From Carex sylvatica (lineage: Eukaryota; Streptophyta; Magnoliopsida; Poales; Cyperaceae): a DNA stretch of 63,370 bases. The position numbers and the translations under genes are program-made. This document shows positions 11,228 to 22,962 of this stretch, one piece after another. The stretch is taken from assembly GCA_964058845.1 (NCBI GenBank), contig CAXKVR010000219.1:1-63370 (forward strand). Direction: 5' to 3'. A model generated the notes under the pieces. That model was not told the DNA's origin. It did not search any database and saw only the letters and a program-made list of their open reading frames with translations. How positions within the stretch are numbered: the first letter of the stretch is position 1; each line of letters opens with the position of its first letter.

Positions 11228-12296
11228 AGGATCGGCCTATCTGGATCGGTTATATGAAACAACCGATACTAATATCTATCTGGATCGGTTCTTTGAACAA
11301 AACCGATCCTAATGGTCTATCAGGATCGGTTTTTATAAACAACTGATCCTGATAGTGAATAGATTGTATTTTTTTTGAAAAAGTAATATTTTTTTTTAAG
11401 AAACTAGAAAGATATATTTTTTTTTTATTCCATAGAATAAACATATGAGTTATATATACAAAATTGCCCGAATCTAGCACATACCGTTGTTTACAAATCT
11501 AATCAGATCATAACATTAATAAACGCATAAGGCGAAGGTGAAATGGCCAAGCGGAGAAAGACTAACGAAGGAGGAAAAACTTTAAATCCTCCGTCTTCTC
11601 AGAATAAAATCAAGGGAGAAAAGACTTTGAATTCTCCATCTCAGAGTAAAACCAAGGGTGGAAAGACTTTGAACCCTACATCTCCTCAAAATGAGATTAG
11701 AGAAGAAAGAGATATAGCCACAATCCATACCGACTTTCTGAAGTGCTCAATTTGCTTCAATCCCATGTACTGTCCGTTTAATCAAGTAATTACTTTTTTA
11801 ATATTATTCTCTGGAAATCTAAATCTTCCTTCTTTCAGTTTGCCAAAAGCTCCATCGAATTTCAAGTTTATTTGGATTATGGCAGAATTTTTTATTTGAT
11901 ATAAGGATTAGGCCCGAATTTTTTATCTAATATAATTTATTAAAATAATTTAAAAAATAATTTATAAGATAATTTAAGAAATAATTATTTTTAGTATCAA
12001 TTTTTAAGAAATAATTCTTTTTAGTATCAATTTTTAAGAAATATTTTTTTAGTATCAATTTTTGGTTATTTTTTAAGAAATATACTTTTATGATCGGTTT
12101 TTATAAACAACTGATCCTGATAGTTCAACTATCAGGATCAGTTGTTTATAAGCAACCGATCCTGATAGTATCAGGATCAGTTGTTTATAAACAACCGATC
12201 CTGATAGTTCAACTATCAGGATCAGTTTTTTATAAACAACCGATCCTGATAGTATCAGGATCGGTTTTTTATAAACAACCGATCCTAATAGTGCAT
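11228..12296. repeat. Left subterminal repeats of CACTA element A
   Basis: Two clusters (11228-11360 and 12088-12296) of alternating GGATCGGTT and AACCGATCC units, often as short hairpins of 30-40 bp, surround the SINA-like exon. Such subterminal motifs are the usual binding sites for TnpA-type proteins in CACTA elements. Confidence 0.85.
11543..11785 (+). CDS. Captured exon resembling the first exon of a SINA-like RING E3 ligase
   Basis: An 81-codon open frame starts at the ATG at 11543 and ends at a GT donor (CAA|GTAAT). Residues 8-50 hold three imperfect copies of a G-x-KTLN-P/S-x-S/Q motif rich in Lys, Ser and Asn. The end reads DFLKCSICFNPMYCPFNQ, which resembles the first part of the divergent RING finger of SINA-like proteins, where a CPIC..P...Q segment precedes an intron and then C-x-NGH. 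The second RING half is not found downstream. It sits between two subterminal repeat clusters inside CACTA element A, so it is probably a host gene fragment captured by the element. The assignment rests on one short motif and could be coincidental. Confidence 0.4.
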
Positions 12297-13194
12297 ATGA
12301 AAAGTTAATTCAGTCCCATTATTGTCAGAATCTCGTTTCTCTTCCTCTATCGCCTCTCTTAATTAGCGCAGCAGCTATTTCGCCCTAAATTATTACTTCA
12401 GCTATCTCATCTCTTTTTTCTGAGGTACATTTGATCATCTCTTCTCTCAAGTTTGTTATTACTAGTAGAGCACCATTTTTTGACTTTATAATTAATTCGG
12501 TTCAAACCCTAAACCCTAAATCCTATATATATATGAGAAGTGAGTTATGATCCGGCCCGCTCAAAATCTAAACCTTATAGCCTTGATTCAGCTCTTTTGT
12601 TAGTTCCACAAGCTTTTAATTATAAGTTTGAATACCTAGCATCTTTTCATTTCAAGTTTTTTTTTTATATGTGGAGACTTGGATGCACATGCATATATAT
12701 ATATATATATAAGCATATATGCTATATATGAGGTAATATATGAGCTACATATAAGTTATTCTTTATATGTAGATATTTTCTTTATAAGTTTGAATATCTC
12801 TTCTTATTAATTTCAAGATTAATTTTTGCATGCACACGCTTTTGAGTTTGCTATATATATGCTATATGAGCATTTTTGTTATTTCAAGTTGTAGGATATA
12901 TAACATGCATGTTATATATGTACATCTCTTAATTAGGTTCCGATCGATGGTTTAATTTTGTAGATTGGCTATTATTGAGATATTTGGTGCAGCGATATAT
13001 TTTCATCTCACTCGATCCGTCATCCAAAGAAGTTGTAAGTACAACCTAAAAGTTTCATGTTTAATTATTTTTGTGCATTAATTAATGTGTTTTTTTTTTG
13101 TAAGAGATGTATTTATATTTGCTAGCTAGTATGTAGCTAGAGTACTATCTTATGAGCCACAACCGCATTATTAATGCCTTCAGGTCATGATACC
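12297..13194. other. 5' leader and promoter region of the element A transposase
   Basis: Pyrimidine-rich DNA with a short AACCCTAAACCCTAAA stretch (about 12507-12522), the short repeat TATATATGCTATAT, and no coding ORF. It lies upstream of the tnp2 start at 13542, where an AG acceptor precedes the ATG, so at least one 5' untranslated exon probably lies here. Confidence 0.45.
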
Positions 13195-13196
13195 CG

Positions 13197-13441
13197 TTCA
13201 AAATTAATCCATTAGGGATTAATTTTGAATAGTCCCTGTTTTGGGACTGCTCTCTGAATACTTTGTCTCATTTAGGATGTGGCCACATGTTAGTCGTGTT
13301 TTAGCATTTAAGAAAATTTCGGCAGCATTTCCACTTAGTTTCCCGAATCTCGGGGAACTAAGGGGAAATGCTGCTGAAATTTTCTTAAATACTAAAACAC
13401 GACTAACATGTGGCCACTACTGAGACAAAGTATTCAGAGAG
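13197..13441. repeat. Two adjacent foldbacks: 33-bp palindrome and 192-bp long hairpin
   Basis: Bases 13197-13210 and 13216-13229 pair perfectly (TTCAAAATTAATCC / GGATTAATTTTGAA). Next to them, 13250-13441 is a near-perfect inverted repeat with arms of about 90 bp: it begins CTCTCTGAATACTTTGTCTC and ends with its exact complement GAGACAAAGTATTCAGAGAG. The loop is around CCCGAATCTCGGGGA. The hairpin lies about 100 bp before the tnp2 start codon, probably in the leader intron. It may be a small foldback transposon or a source of hairpin RNA. Confidence 0.9.
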
Positions 13442-13541
13442 TGGGATAGGATGGTAACCCGGCCCCATGTAAGCCATATTGTGAACAGAACTAAGCTCTC
13501 CAACCTTGTTCTTAATTAATTGTGTTTTATTATAATTGCAG

Positions 13542-16500
13542 ATGGGCCGCAGTTGGATGTACGAAGTATCACGTCTATCTGATGAATATATGACAGGTGT
13601 CAAGGAATTTATCAGAGTTGCTACGGAAGATATGGCGAATAAGGGGAGTGCACTGATGTCGTGTCCTTGCCGTGATTGTAACAATGGTCAAAAATTCTCC
13701 AACTCGAACCAAGTGAGGAACCATTTAATCCGTCGTGGATTCAAGCAAGGATATAAGTGTTGGTTATGGCACGGTGAGAGTTTGCCAACCGACATAGGTA
13801 CTGGTACTGAGCATCAGAAATACCATACCGGTAGAAATGACGGGAATGATCTACGGGGATTGGAAACCGATGTAGGTGCTCGTACTGAGGATCAGGAATA
13901 CCATACCGAAGAAAATGATGATATGGTGGTAGATAGATGTGATAATTTTGATCAAATGTTACGTGATTTAGAAGAGGATTTTGATAATGATAAGAAGTAT
14001 TGTTTATTTGAGAATTTGTATGAGGATTCTAATAAGGAATTGTATCCTGGTTGTTCTAAATTTTCAAAATTGAAAGGTGTATTAAAATTGTATAACCTTA
14101 AAGCATCTAACGGTTGGAGTGATAGAAGTTTTACTGAGTTATTACAAACTTTAAAAGAAATACTTCCGGATGGAAACGAGATACCACCAAATGTTTATGA
14201 AGCGAAGAAAATATTGTGCCCAGTGGATTTAGAAGTTCAAAGAATACATGCGTGTCCAAATGATTGTATATTATATCGATCCGAGTATAAAGATCTTCAC
14301 GAGTGTCCAAAATGTGGTGTATCACGTTACAAACCAAAGCAGTTAACCGGCGATAAAAGTGATTACAAACCGAATAAAAGGCCTCCGGCAAAAGCATTGT
14401 GGTACCTCCCCGTGAAACCGAGATTGAAACGTTTGTTCTCAAATGCTAAAGATGCAAAATTAGTGCGTTGGCATGCAGATAACCGAAAAAAGACGGGAAA
14501 TTACGGCACCCCGCTGATTCTCCTCAGTGGAGAAATATTGACAGAGAGTTCCCCGAATTCGGATGTGACCCTAGAAATCTTAAGCTTGGGCTGAGTGCAG
14601 ATGGAATAAATCCGCACAGTAGCATGAGCAGCAAGCACAGCAGTTGGCCAGTTTTATTGTGCATTTATAATCTTCCGCCTTGGTTATGTATGAAACGCAA
14701 ATACATCATGTTGACCTTGCTCATATCAGGACCCAAACAGCCCGGGAACGACATCGATGTGTATCTAGCGTCATTGATCGATGATTTAAAAGAATTATGG
14801 CAACCCGGAGTGCATATATTTGATGCATACAGCAAGGAGAAATTCACTTTACGGGCCATGATTTTCTGCACCATTAATGATTTTCCGACTTATGGAAATT
14901 TGTCGGGTTACAGTGTCAAAGGAGAGAAAGCATGCCCTGTTTGCCTAGACGATACAGTCGATGTGTGGCTACCTAATTCCTCTAAAAATGTGTACATGGG
15001 TCATCGTAGATTTCTTCCTGCCAACCATGCACACCGAAAGAGAAAAAAAGAATTCAATGGAAAGACCGAGAATACCAGAGTAAATTATCCGTTGACCGGT
15101 AAAGCTGTTTATTCGCGAGTGAACGATATCAAAGTTCAATTTGGAAAATTTAAAAAGAAGGTGGTGAGAAAGAAAGGGGCACCGAAAATTAGTTGGAAAA
15201 AGAGGTCAATATTCTGGGATTTACCATACTGGCAGCACTTAGATGTTCGACATTGTCTCGATGTGATGCATGTGGTTAAAAATGTGTGTGATAGCCTGGT
15301 TGGAACATTATTGAATATTCCGGGTAAGACTAAGGATGGTATCAATGCTCGGAAAGACATGCAATTCCTGAACATACGGTCGGATCTACAACCAGCAGAG
15401 AAGGAAAGAGAAAATGGGAAATTTTGTACGTATCTAAAACCTGCAATGCATACGCTGTCGAAAGCAGAGAAAAAAAGCTTATTGGGATGCCTTCATGGTG
15501 TCAAAGTTCCATCTGGATATTCTTCGAATATTAAAAACCTAGTTTCACTGGAAGATTTAAAATTGACAGGAATGAAGTCTCATGACTGTCATGTTTTAAT
15601 GACACAGCTTCTTCCTGTTGCAATTCGGGGCATATTGCCAAAGTGTGTTAGGCAGACCATCACGAAGCTTTGTTTTTTCTTTAATGCCATATGTTGCAAA
15701 ATAAGTGATCCCGATATGCTAGATGCTCTGCAGAAGGAGGTTGTTGTCACTCTTTGTCATCTTGAAATGTATTTTCCGCCGTCATTTTTTGATATCATGG
15801 TTCATTTAATTGTTCATCTAATTAGAGAAATTAAGATGTGCGGACCTGTTTTCTTGCGGTACATGTATCCGTTCGAGAGATACACGGAGAGTCGTGCAAG
15901 CTCCAGAGGGGGAAAATATTACAGAAACTGTGAAATTGTTGGTTCTTGGTCCAGTCCACGTCGTGAGGACCTTCCAAGGATATGACATCAACGGGTACAC
16001 ATTTTACACAAGAAATCAAGATTCAAAGAGTACCGTGCAAAACAGTGGAGTGACGTTAGTAGCCGTTTCGAGTGATTTGTCAGATCCTAAAGGTGTCGGA
16101 CCATCGCATGCATCAATGTCATATTACGGGTTTGTTGAAGAAATTTGGGAGGTAGATTATAGAAAATTTAACATTTCGTTATTTATGTGTAAATGGGTCG
16201 ATAACCGTAGGGGGGTTAAAGTCGACGAAGATGGTTTTATTCTAGTGGATTTCAGTAAGGCTGGATACAAGGACGATCCATTTATACTTGCAAGACAAGC
16301 CACGCAAGTGTTCTACGTTACTGATCCGGCCGATCGTTCAAGACATGTTGTCCTCTCTGTTAAAAGACGTATCATCGGGATTGATAATGTGGAAGACGAA
16401 GAAGCGTACGATCATTTTGATGAGATACCACTGTTTTCCACTGGCATGGCATCTTTACCAACCGGTGAGGATAACAAGACAAGTCACACGCGCAACGATC

Positions 16501-16547
16501 ACAATGAAGGAGAATGGATTGAAGTTCCCACTGGCAATAATCCCTAA
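13542..16547 (+). pseudogene. tnp2-type CACTA transposase, decayed (element A)
   Basis: The gene would encode the main CACTA transposase, which binds the termini and cuts the element. The first frame (13542-14594) holds the transposase-associated N-terminal domain (WMYEVSRLSDEYMTGVKEF, then a CPCRDC cysteine motif) and the start of the tnp2 domain (CPNDCILYR, CPKCGVSRY). A one-base deletion near 14503 shifts the frame. The tnp2 domain continues in the second frame to 15885 with LSADGINP, ISGPKQPGNDIDVYL, LDVMHVVKNVCD and the DUF4218 signatures MKSHDCHVLM and YFPPSFFDIMVHL. A deletion at about 15885 then removes the end of DUF4218 and joins, in another frame, a good DUF4216 domain (YDINGYTFYTRNQDSKST to the stop at 16545). 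An AG acceptor directly precedes the ATG. At least two lesions make it non-functional. Confidence 0.9.
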
Positions 16548-18160
16548 ATTTTCATTGGTATGTCTAAATATAAAAATATAAAAAATGTGATTTATTATTA
16601 TTTAATATCGTTGACTTAAAAAATTTTACTTTTTTCAGGATGCATTGAAAGACTAGACAATGAAAAGCATGCATGCAAGTTATATATTCTTCAATGTTTC
16701 TTGTAACTTATTTTTTTTCATGTTATATGTAAATTTATTTGCTTATTTTTTAATTTTTTAATTTTTAATGTTACTATTTAGTATATACGTATCATCTGGT
16801 AAAATATAACACATATACACATTCTGACTTTCAATTTTAAAAAAAGTATACACACACAAAAATATAAACCACACAAATATAGGGAAAAACATCATCTGGA
16901 TCGGTTCCTACCTCCAGAACCGATCCAGATACGTATGTAAATTTCCTTTTTTAACGTATGTAATTTATATATCAAAATATGATAACTTATACATATAATA
17001 TCATAACATATAAATTATTTTAAAAAATAGCATTCTAAATATCTGATAAATTATACATAATCCTAATAGAGTATCAAGATCGGTTCTAACCTCAGAACCG
17101 ATCCTGATGTGTATCTGGATCGATTTCTTACTAAAGAACCGATCCAGATATACATCAGGATCGGTTCTGAAGTTAGAACCGATCTTGATACTCTATTAGG
17201 GTGCTGGTTTAACTTAGCCAAAATTTGAAAAAATTTCAAAACCTTGGCCTCCTTTCCTCTTCTCCTCAAAACCGTGGCCTCTCCTCTCTTCCTCTTCTCC
17301 TCAAGCACTTAGCCAAAAATTTCCCAAGTTTCAAAACCGTGGCCTCCCTTCCTCTAGCTCCACCGTGCGCCTCTCTTCCTCTCCTTCTCAAACCCTAGTC
17401 TGTCGGCTTGTTCCACCCCGCCGTGCGTCTCTCTTCCACCCCACCGTCGGCTCGTTGGCTCCGCCTCCCTCTCCTTCTCAAACTCGGGTAAGTCCCCTCT
17501 CCCTCTCCCTTTAACAAAATCAATTTATTAATTCGGATTATGGGATTGTTGCTAATTCGGTTTATTAGAAATTATTGCTAATTTGGTTTTTTAGAAATTT
17601 GGATTATGGAAAATTCGGATTATTAATTGTTGTTAGTTCGGATTATGGGATTGTTGCTAATTCGATTTATTAGAAATTATTGCTAATTTGGTTTTTTAGA
17701 AATTCGGATTACAAACTCATAATGTCTTGTTGCTAATTAGAAATTGTTGCTTATTACAAATTATTTAAAAAAATTAGTACCAAGGCTTATTACAAATTGT
17801 TAGCAATCCTCTTATTTGCTTATTAGAAATTGCTTATTTGAAATTGTTAAACTTTGTTTGTTCACCCTAGCTACTCAAGTATACTTGGTACCAAGGCATT
17901 GTGAGAATTTTATATGGTATTGCTCAAGTATTGGTAATTTAATTTATTTGGCATAGAGTTAACCCTAGTTGCTAATTCGGAATATTGTTAACCCTAGTTG
18001 CTTAATTGAGTTATAATCGAAATATTGTTAAACCTTTTTACTCAAATATGTCTATTTAATTGTTCCAAATTATATTGCTAATTTTATATGGTATCGGTCA
18101 ACTATTATCAAATTTTATTTGGCATTGAATTAATCCTAATTGCTAATTCTTGCTTCAGAT
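16548..18160. repeat. Internal GGATCGGTT palindromes and leader of the Ulp1-type gene
   Basis: Bases 16890-16940 and 17068-17206 carry the same GGATCGGTT motifs as the element ends. The second block is one long hairpin with arms of about 65 bp running from AGTATCAAGATCGGTTC to its complement. This is unusual in the middle of an element and suggests that A is a composite of two units. From about 17215 a pyrimidine-rich leader (CTCTCCTTCTCAAAC.., GT at 17488) precedes the first coding exon. The AT-rich block 17520-17870 repeats an AATTCGGATTAT / GAAATTGTTGCTAATT phrase and is probably the leader intron. Confidence 0.75.
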
Positions 18161-21100
18161 ATGGAAGGTGATGGTGACATAGTCTCGGCTGAGAAGAAAA
18201 GAAGAGGGCCTAACAAAATTAAGGAGAAGTTCAACGAGAAAGGCAAACAGCTGGAACTTGACAAATTTTATAGGCCGATTGTTACTCGAGATACGACGAG
18301 TTTTGCAACGGAATTTGGGATATTGGTAAGAAGGAATGTTTCTCTAAGGTTCCAACGGTGGAAAGATGTTCCAGATGAGAAAAAGCAAAAAATATGGGAA
18401 ATACTTAAGGTAAACAAATTTTGCTGCTAATTTCACAAGATTTCTTTTGATATTAACTAACTCTAAATTTTTTATTTCTATTCGTTTGTAAGGTGGATTG
18501 GGGCATAATCGACAACGAAGAGGTGCAGAAATATTATTATCAGAAAATGTCTACTTGTCACCGGAAGTGGCGAACCGAAATGACTAAAGTGTGGCGCAAG
18601 GGTGAGACGCCCGATTTTGGTAAGCTCCAGATTGAAGAACAAGACTGGGAAGAATTTTGCAAGTACCGAGAGACAGAGAAATTTGATGTATGATAGTTAC
18701 TATGGACCACCTACCTTATGTATAATTAATTAAGAATTCAAATTTTTTTATAATTGAGACTAATTGTTTCTTTGTTCAAATTGTAGGATGCCAGCCAGAC
18801 TGGAAAGGCGAATCAGGCCCACAACGAGTATCCGCATTTCTTAGGATCCAGAGGTTATAACGGTGAGGGTTTTCAGAGTAGACTCAGAGATGCTATGCAG
18901 ACGATTGCAAACGAGAAAGCATCTAGTGATCCGTCTTCCCAAGGGTCAACTAGTACTGCATTGACAGCAGAGGAGCTTATTGATTTGTCGGTTGAGCATA
19001 GGCACGTTACGTGGAAACTAGCAAGACAGAAGCTCTCAGAAGAGACCAATGAACGCTTTTATCCAGAAACATACTTACCGGTTATCACCAGAATTGTGAG
19101 TATTTAGATATTGTCATTAATTGAAACTTCAACTTTAATTTATTTTGTTATAACATTTATGTTGTCATTTCAGGAAGAACAAGAAGCGGCCTTTAAACAA
19201 GGCCAGTTGGCTGTCGTACGATACGATGATGTTCTGGGAAAATCTCTGCCAAATCGGGAACATCCCGGGAGGGTGAGAGGAGTGGGCGGTCTGCTTCCAA
19301 TTACAACAGCATTCAGTAAGAGCTCGATAAGGAGGAAACACACTGTTACTTACTCGAGATTCGAAGAAGAATTTGATGCGAGAGTGGATGAAAGAGTGGA
19401 GGAGAGAGTAAGAGGAATGGAGCAGAGATTGCGGCAACAAATGAAAGAAGAAATGAAGGCTGAGCTTGCAATAATGCTTCAGCAGACCATGGGCCAACAA
19501 GAAAAGACGTATAGCCCAACAGTCGTTCAGAGCAGCTGTCAGTCAGTCAAACCATCTGCAAATCTTTCCGATTATACTGAGGTAATGCAAATTCAGATTT
19601 GAATCAGTAGGTCTATGCTTTAATTTCATACATATTTAGATTTTATTCGAGTAAATACATGTATTTGTACAGGAGGGAGAACTAAGCTGCAGACTCCAGG
19701 CGAATGTAGGTGGGAATACTCTTGTAGTGGCCTTAGGGACAATTCATGTTCCAGTTGTACAAGGTGGAACAATTCACGGTTTTCCTATGCCGCCCGACCA
19801 TGCAAGAGTAACGGTGGATGCTATTCGTGATGCAGACTTCATAGAACTCCCCTTACCTGTACCAAATGGCGAGCAGTTAACCCTTGCATTGGTCCTCGGC
19901 AGTTTCACTGCATGGCCGATGTCCATGATATTGACAGGTTCAGATGAGGTATATTATTATTAAGTTTTATTCCTTCTTAATTTGTATCTATATGATATAG
20001 TTATAGTTGATTTTGGATTTTATTTCAATTTATTATGAAATTTTGCAGGAACCACGTGAAGAGGTGCAAGTTCCTGGAGATCGAAAAACAACGAGTCACA
20101 GCAAGGTGTTTGATCATATCAATTTTGAAAAGCTGGGACGAACATTCAACCAGCTGCGTGATCGATTTTCAGAGCTAGATGGCAGTCCATTCAAAATCAA
20201 TCCCCCACTTGATCTTTTCTGTTCAGCAGAGTCCATATACGTTTATGCAGATGATTATGCGGTCTTGCTTACACCACGGGAGTGGCTCACTGGACCAGTC
20301 ATTCAGATATAGATGCTGTGAGTTTAATATTCGTTATAATTGCAGAATTCAGTACTTTTAATTCAAATTTTACAAACTTGAGAACACATGTATGTCTTTT
20401 TTTTTTAGGTATTGGCACAAATTCATCAAGGAGGAATTTCCCGATGAGCAGATTGGTTTCATGGACCCTCAGCGAACAAATGCCACCATGCTGCATGATG
20501 ACCGGGGAGGTGTTATTCAATACACGAGGAAAGCACTCCAAGAGAATCGGGACAAGAGATTGATCTTTATACCTTACCATCAGATGTTAGTGTTATATAT
20601 ATATTATAATTTTATTATATTTCTTTCAATTCATATAAATTATAGAATATGACATGCTACAAACCTAATATGCAGAAATCATTGGATATTGACCGTGCTT
20701 ATACCAAGAGATCGTTCCTTGTACGTGTACGATTCCGATAAGAAGAGCAAAAAAATGCTAATGATCACTGCTGCGGTCGAGGAGTAAGTGACTTTCTTAA
20801 TTTTACGTTTGTTTAGAATTCTAATGATTTTATTATTATATTATCGTTTTAAATATCTCCCGTAAGTACTGATTGTTCAATTTGTTCATATTTCAACAGT
20901 GCCTTCGCCAGGGAAATGGGTACTTCTTTAACGATTCATAACGATTGCAAGGTAATAGTTTCTATTGAGATAGGATTATAAGGACCTAGATGCAAAAATT
21001 TGTGAATATCTAAACATATAAATCATTGGTATATATGCTCATTAACTTACATTTTATTTTTTACAAACTTGTTATATAGTGCCCACAACAACCAGCCGGC

Positions 21101-21394
21101 TGGGAATGTGCATATTATGTCATGTTGCTCATGCAAGACATAATAAGCGAACAACTCGATTCTTTTCCGAACTTAAGGGTATATATGCATTTATATATTT
21201 TTCAAAAGTAATGATGAATTTTTGCTTCAAATATAATAAAATACAAAATTAATTGTCCATGCTCTTCTATCTTTTTAAAAATGCAGGATATTCCCGCTAA
21301 ACATAATGTACAACGCTTGGGAGATTTGCAAAAAATGTGGGTTAAAATTTTTTTACATGAGATTAGGCCGAGACAAATAACTACAACATTGTAG
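18161..21394 (+). pseudogene. TnpA-like/Ulp1 (C48) protease fusion gene of CACTA element A, one nonsense codon
   Basis: Exons join as 18161-18409, 18493-18687, 18787-19095, 19174-19581, 19673-19948, 20049-20317, 20409-20585, 20676-20783, 20900-20951, 21080-21178 and 21287-21394. All have GT..AG borders and the frame is kept throughout, giving 749 codons. Residues 1-390 resemble plant Ptta/En/Spm transposase proteins, with a charged coiled-coil stretch in exon 4 (EERVRGMEQRLRQQMKEEM). The C-terminus is a Ulp1/SENP-type cysteine protease fold with the triad visible as NHW (His about 630), YDSD (Asp about 644) and QQPAGWEC (Gln about 685, Cys about 691). Ulp1-type enzymes process or remove SUMO. 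The only defect is an in-frame TAG at 20310-20312 (exon 6), where the preceding IQI suggests a former Trp codon. It lies downstream of, and in the same orientation as, the tnp2 pseudogene. Confidence 0.85.
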
Positions 21395-22264
21395 GACGTG
21401 TGTAATTTTAATTTGCATTAACATGAATTTTTTGTAATAACTTAGGATGTGTATGTGATAATTAATTTAGGATGTGTATGAAACATAATTTTAGGATGTG
21501 TGACATTTCATTTCGGATTTGTGATAATTTAGCAAGAATTTTTGCCAGCAAAATATGGAAGCTGGTAATTTAATAAAAACATTTTTTTTTGATTCAATTT
21601 CACTATCTGGATCGGTTCCTAGGCTAAGAACCGATCCAGATAGTAATAATCTAAATTTAAAAAATTAAAATATAATTAAAAATAAACCTAAACCCTATTA
21701 GGATCGGTTCCTAATATAGAAACCGATCCAGATAACAGACCATCTGGATCGGTTTTAAATAGAACCGATCCAGATAGTCAGTTATCTGGATCAGTTCAAT
21801 AATAGTGAATCGATCCAGATAACTGACTATCTGGATCGGTTCACTATTATAGAACCGATCCAGATAGTATTTTATGAATTTTATAACGTTTTTAATTTTT
21901 AAATTCAGAAAATAACTATCTGGATCGGTTCCATAATAGTGAACCGATCCAGATAGTCAGTTATCTGGATCGGTTTAGTGATATAGAACCGATCCAGATA
22001 GTCAGTTATCTGGATCGGTTCACTATTATTGAACTGATCCAGATAACTGACTATCTGGATCGGTTCCATTTAAAACCGATCCAGATAGTCTGTTATCTGG
22101 ATCGGTTTCTATATTAGGAACCGATCTAGATAGGTGATTATCTAGATCGGTTATTTAACCGATCCAGATTATTGTAGTATCTGTATCGCCTTCATCAGGA
22201 TCGGTTGTATTCCGATACTAATATGCGTATATAACCGATCCTGATTCCATATTTTCCACTAGTG
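21395..22264. repeat. 3' untranslated region and right subterminal array of element A
   Basis: About 21395-21590 is a 3' tail (repeated AGGATGTGTATG, then GCCAGCAAAATATGGAAGCTGG) that is recognisably shared with elements B (34640-34840) and D (57200-57280). From 21600 the GGATCGGTT/AACCGATCC hairpins repeat at least ten times up to the terminus at 22264. Confidence 0.9.
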
Positions 22265-22880
22265 ATCTATCCCATGCCTCGGTTAAAGGCTCTCCCTTGG
22301 CTTGTTTGAACGTCGTAATTTTCATCCTAAAGTGTTGGGTCTTGAATTGAGAGAATTAATTTTCTAAGAATAACTTCTCCATGTCATCCCATGTCTCGAT
22401 ATGGTCATGATTCACGGTTCTTAGCCACATTCTTGCATTGTCTCGGACGGACAAGTGAAAGCATTTGAGCTTGAGGTTATCCAATTCGTCTCCTTCTTGA
22501 GCAAATGTGCCACAATGTTCTTTGAAAACTGCCAAATGTGCGTGTCGATCTTCGTTTAAAACGCCCTCGAATTGATTTTGTCCAAGTAAGTGGATGAGAG
22601 AAGGTTTAATGTTGGGTGGATCTCCTCCTTGTGGAATAAAATCGAAATGGTGTCCTCCATTGTATTGACAGCCATTCTCGTTGTTGCGATTGTTTCGATG
22701 GTTGTTTCCATTGTATCCTCGATTTCTGTTACGAGGTGGGCTTCATCCTCGTCTGTTGGTGCTACCATTGCTTCTGTGGTCAAAATGTTCATTGGATATG
22801 TCCATGCTTGGTTGTTCTTCTTCTTCTACGATCATTTCGAGGATCGGAGTCTTTGATGTGCCCATGAAGTGCTTCAAAAA
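22265..22880 (-). pseudogene. Ty3/gypsy gag fragment, upstream half
   Basis: Minus-strand frames include HLSVRDNARMWLRTV, HIETWDDMEKLFLEN, a stop, then FSQFKTQHFRMKITTFKQ and GEPLTEAWDR. These match the retrotransposon gag (capsid) pattern of plant Ty3/gypsy elements. It breaks at 22265 exactly where CACTA element A begins and continues at 11205 on the other side. Upstream, 22792-22556 encodes a Thr/Glu/Met-rich N-terminal portion without a recognised motif. The in-frame stop, plus the absence of any pol gene, make it dead. Confidence 0.8.
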
Positions 22881-22962
22881 GAATCCAATATCAGTTTTCA
22901 AACAAAAGAGAAAAAAATATGAAATAAATTTATAAAGTTAGAGCTAGTATATATCTAATGCT

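Larger units (their letters stand above)
11206..22264 (+). mobile_element. CACTA element A (11,059 bp), formerly autonomous type
   Basis: The left end is CACTAGTGGAAAAACAGGAA. The right end, read inverted, is CACTAGTGGAAAATATGGAA, so both ends carry a matching CACTA terminus. Flanking trinucleotides are ATT (11203-11205) and ATC (22265-22267), a 3-bp target duplication with one change. Subterminal arrays of GGATCGGTT/AACCGATCC palindromes occupy 11228-11360, 12088-12296 and 21600-22240. On the plus strand it carries a tnp2 transposase pseudogene (13542-16547) and a TnpA/Ulp1-type gene (18161-21394). The target was the gag region of a gypsy element: the flanks rejoin to an uninterrupted gag frame when one trinucleotide copy is removed. 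Frameshift, deletion and nonsense changes in its genes indicate it can no longer move alone. Confidence 0.93.

Noticed and set aside
14503..14624. An intron, instead of a frameshift, between the two tnp2 frames of element A
   Set aside because: The homologous text continues without a gap after a one-base shift, so a small deletion is simpler than an intron.
21600..22240. Regularly spaced palindromes that look like a CRISPR-type repeat array
   Set aside because: Spacing is irregular, the units alternate in orientation, and they sit at the end of a CACTA element with TnpA-like coding capacity; they are subterminal repeats.
22590..22935. Plus-strand ORFs with hydrophobic Val/Ile/Leu runs
   Set aside because: They are antisense to the gag remnant and are explained by its Thr/Glu/Met-rich coding on the minus strand.
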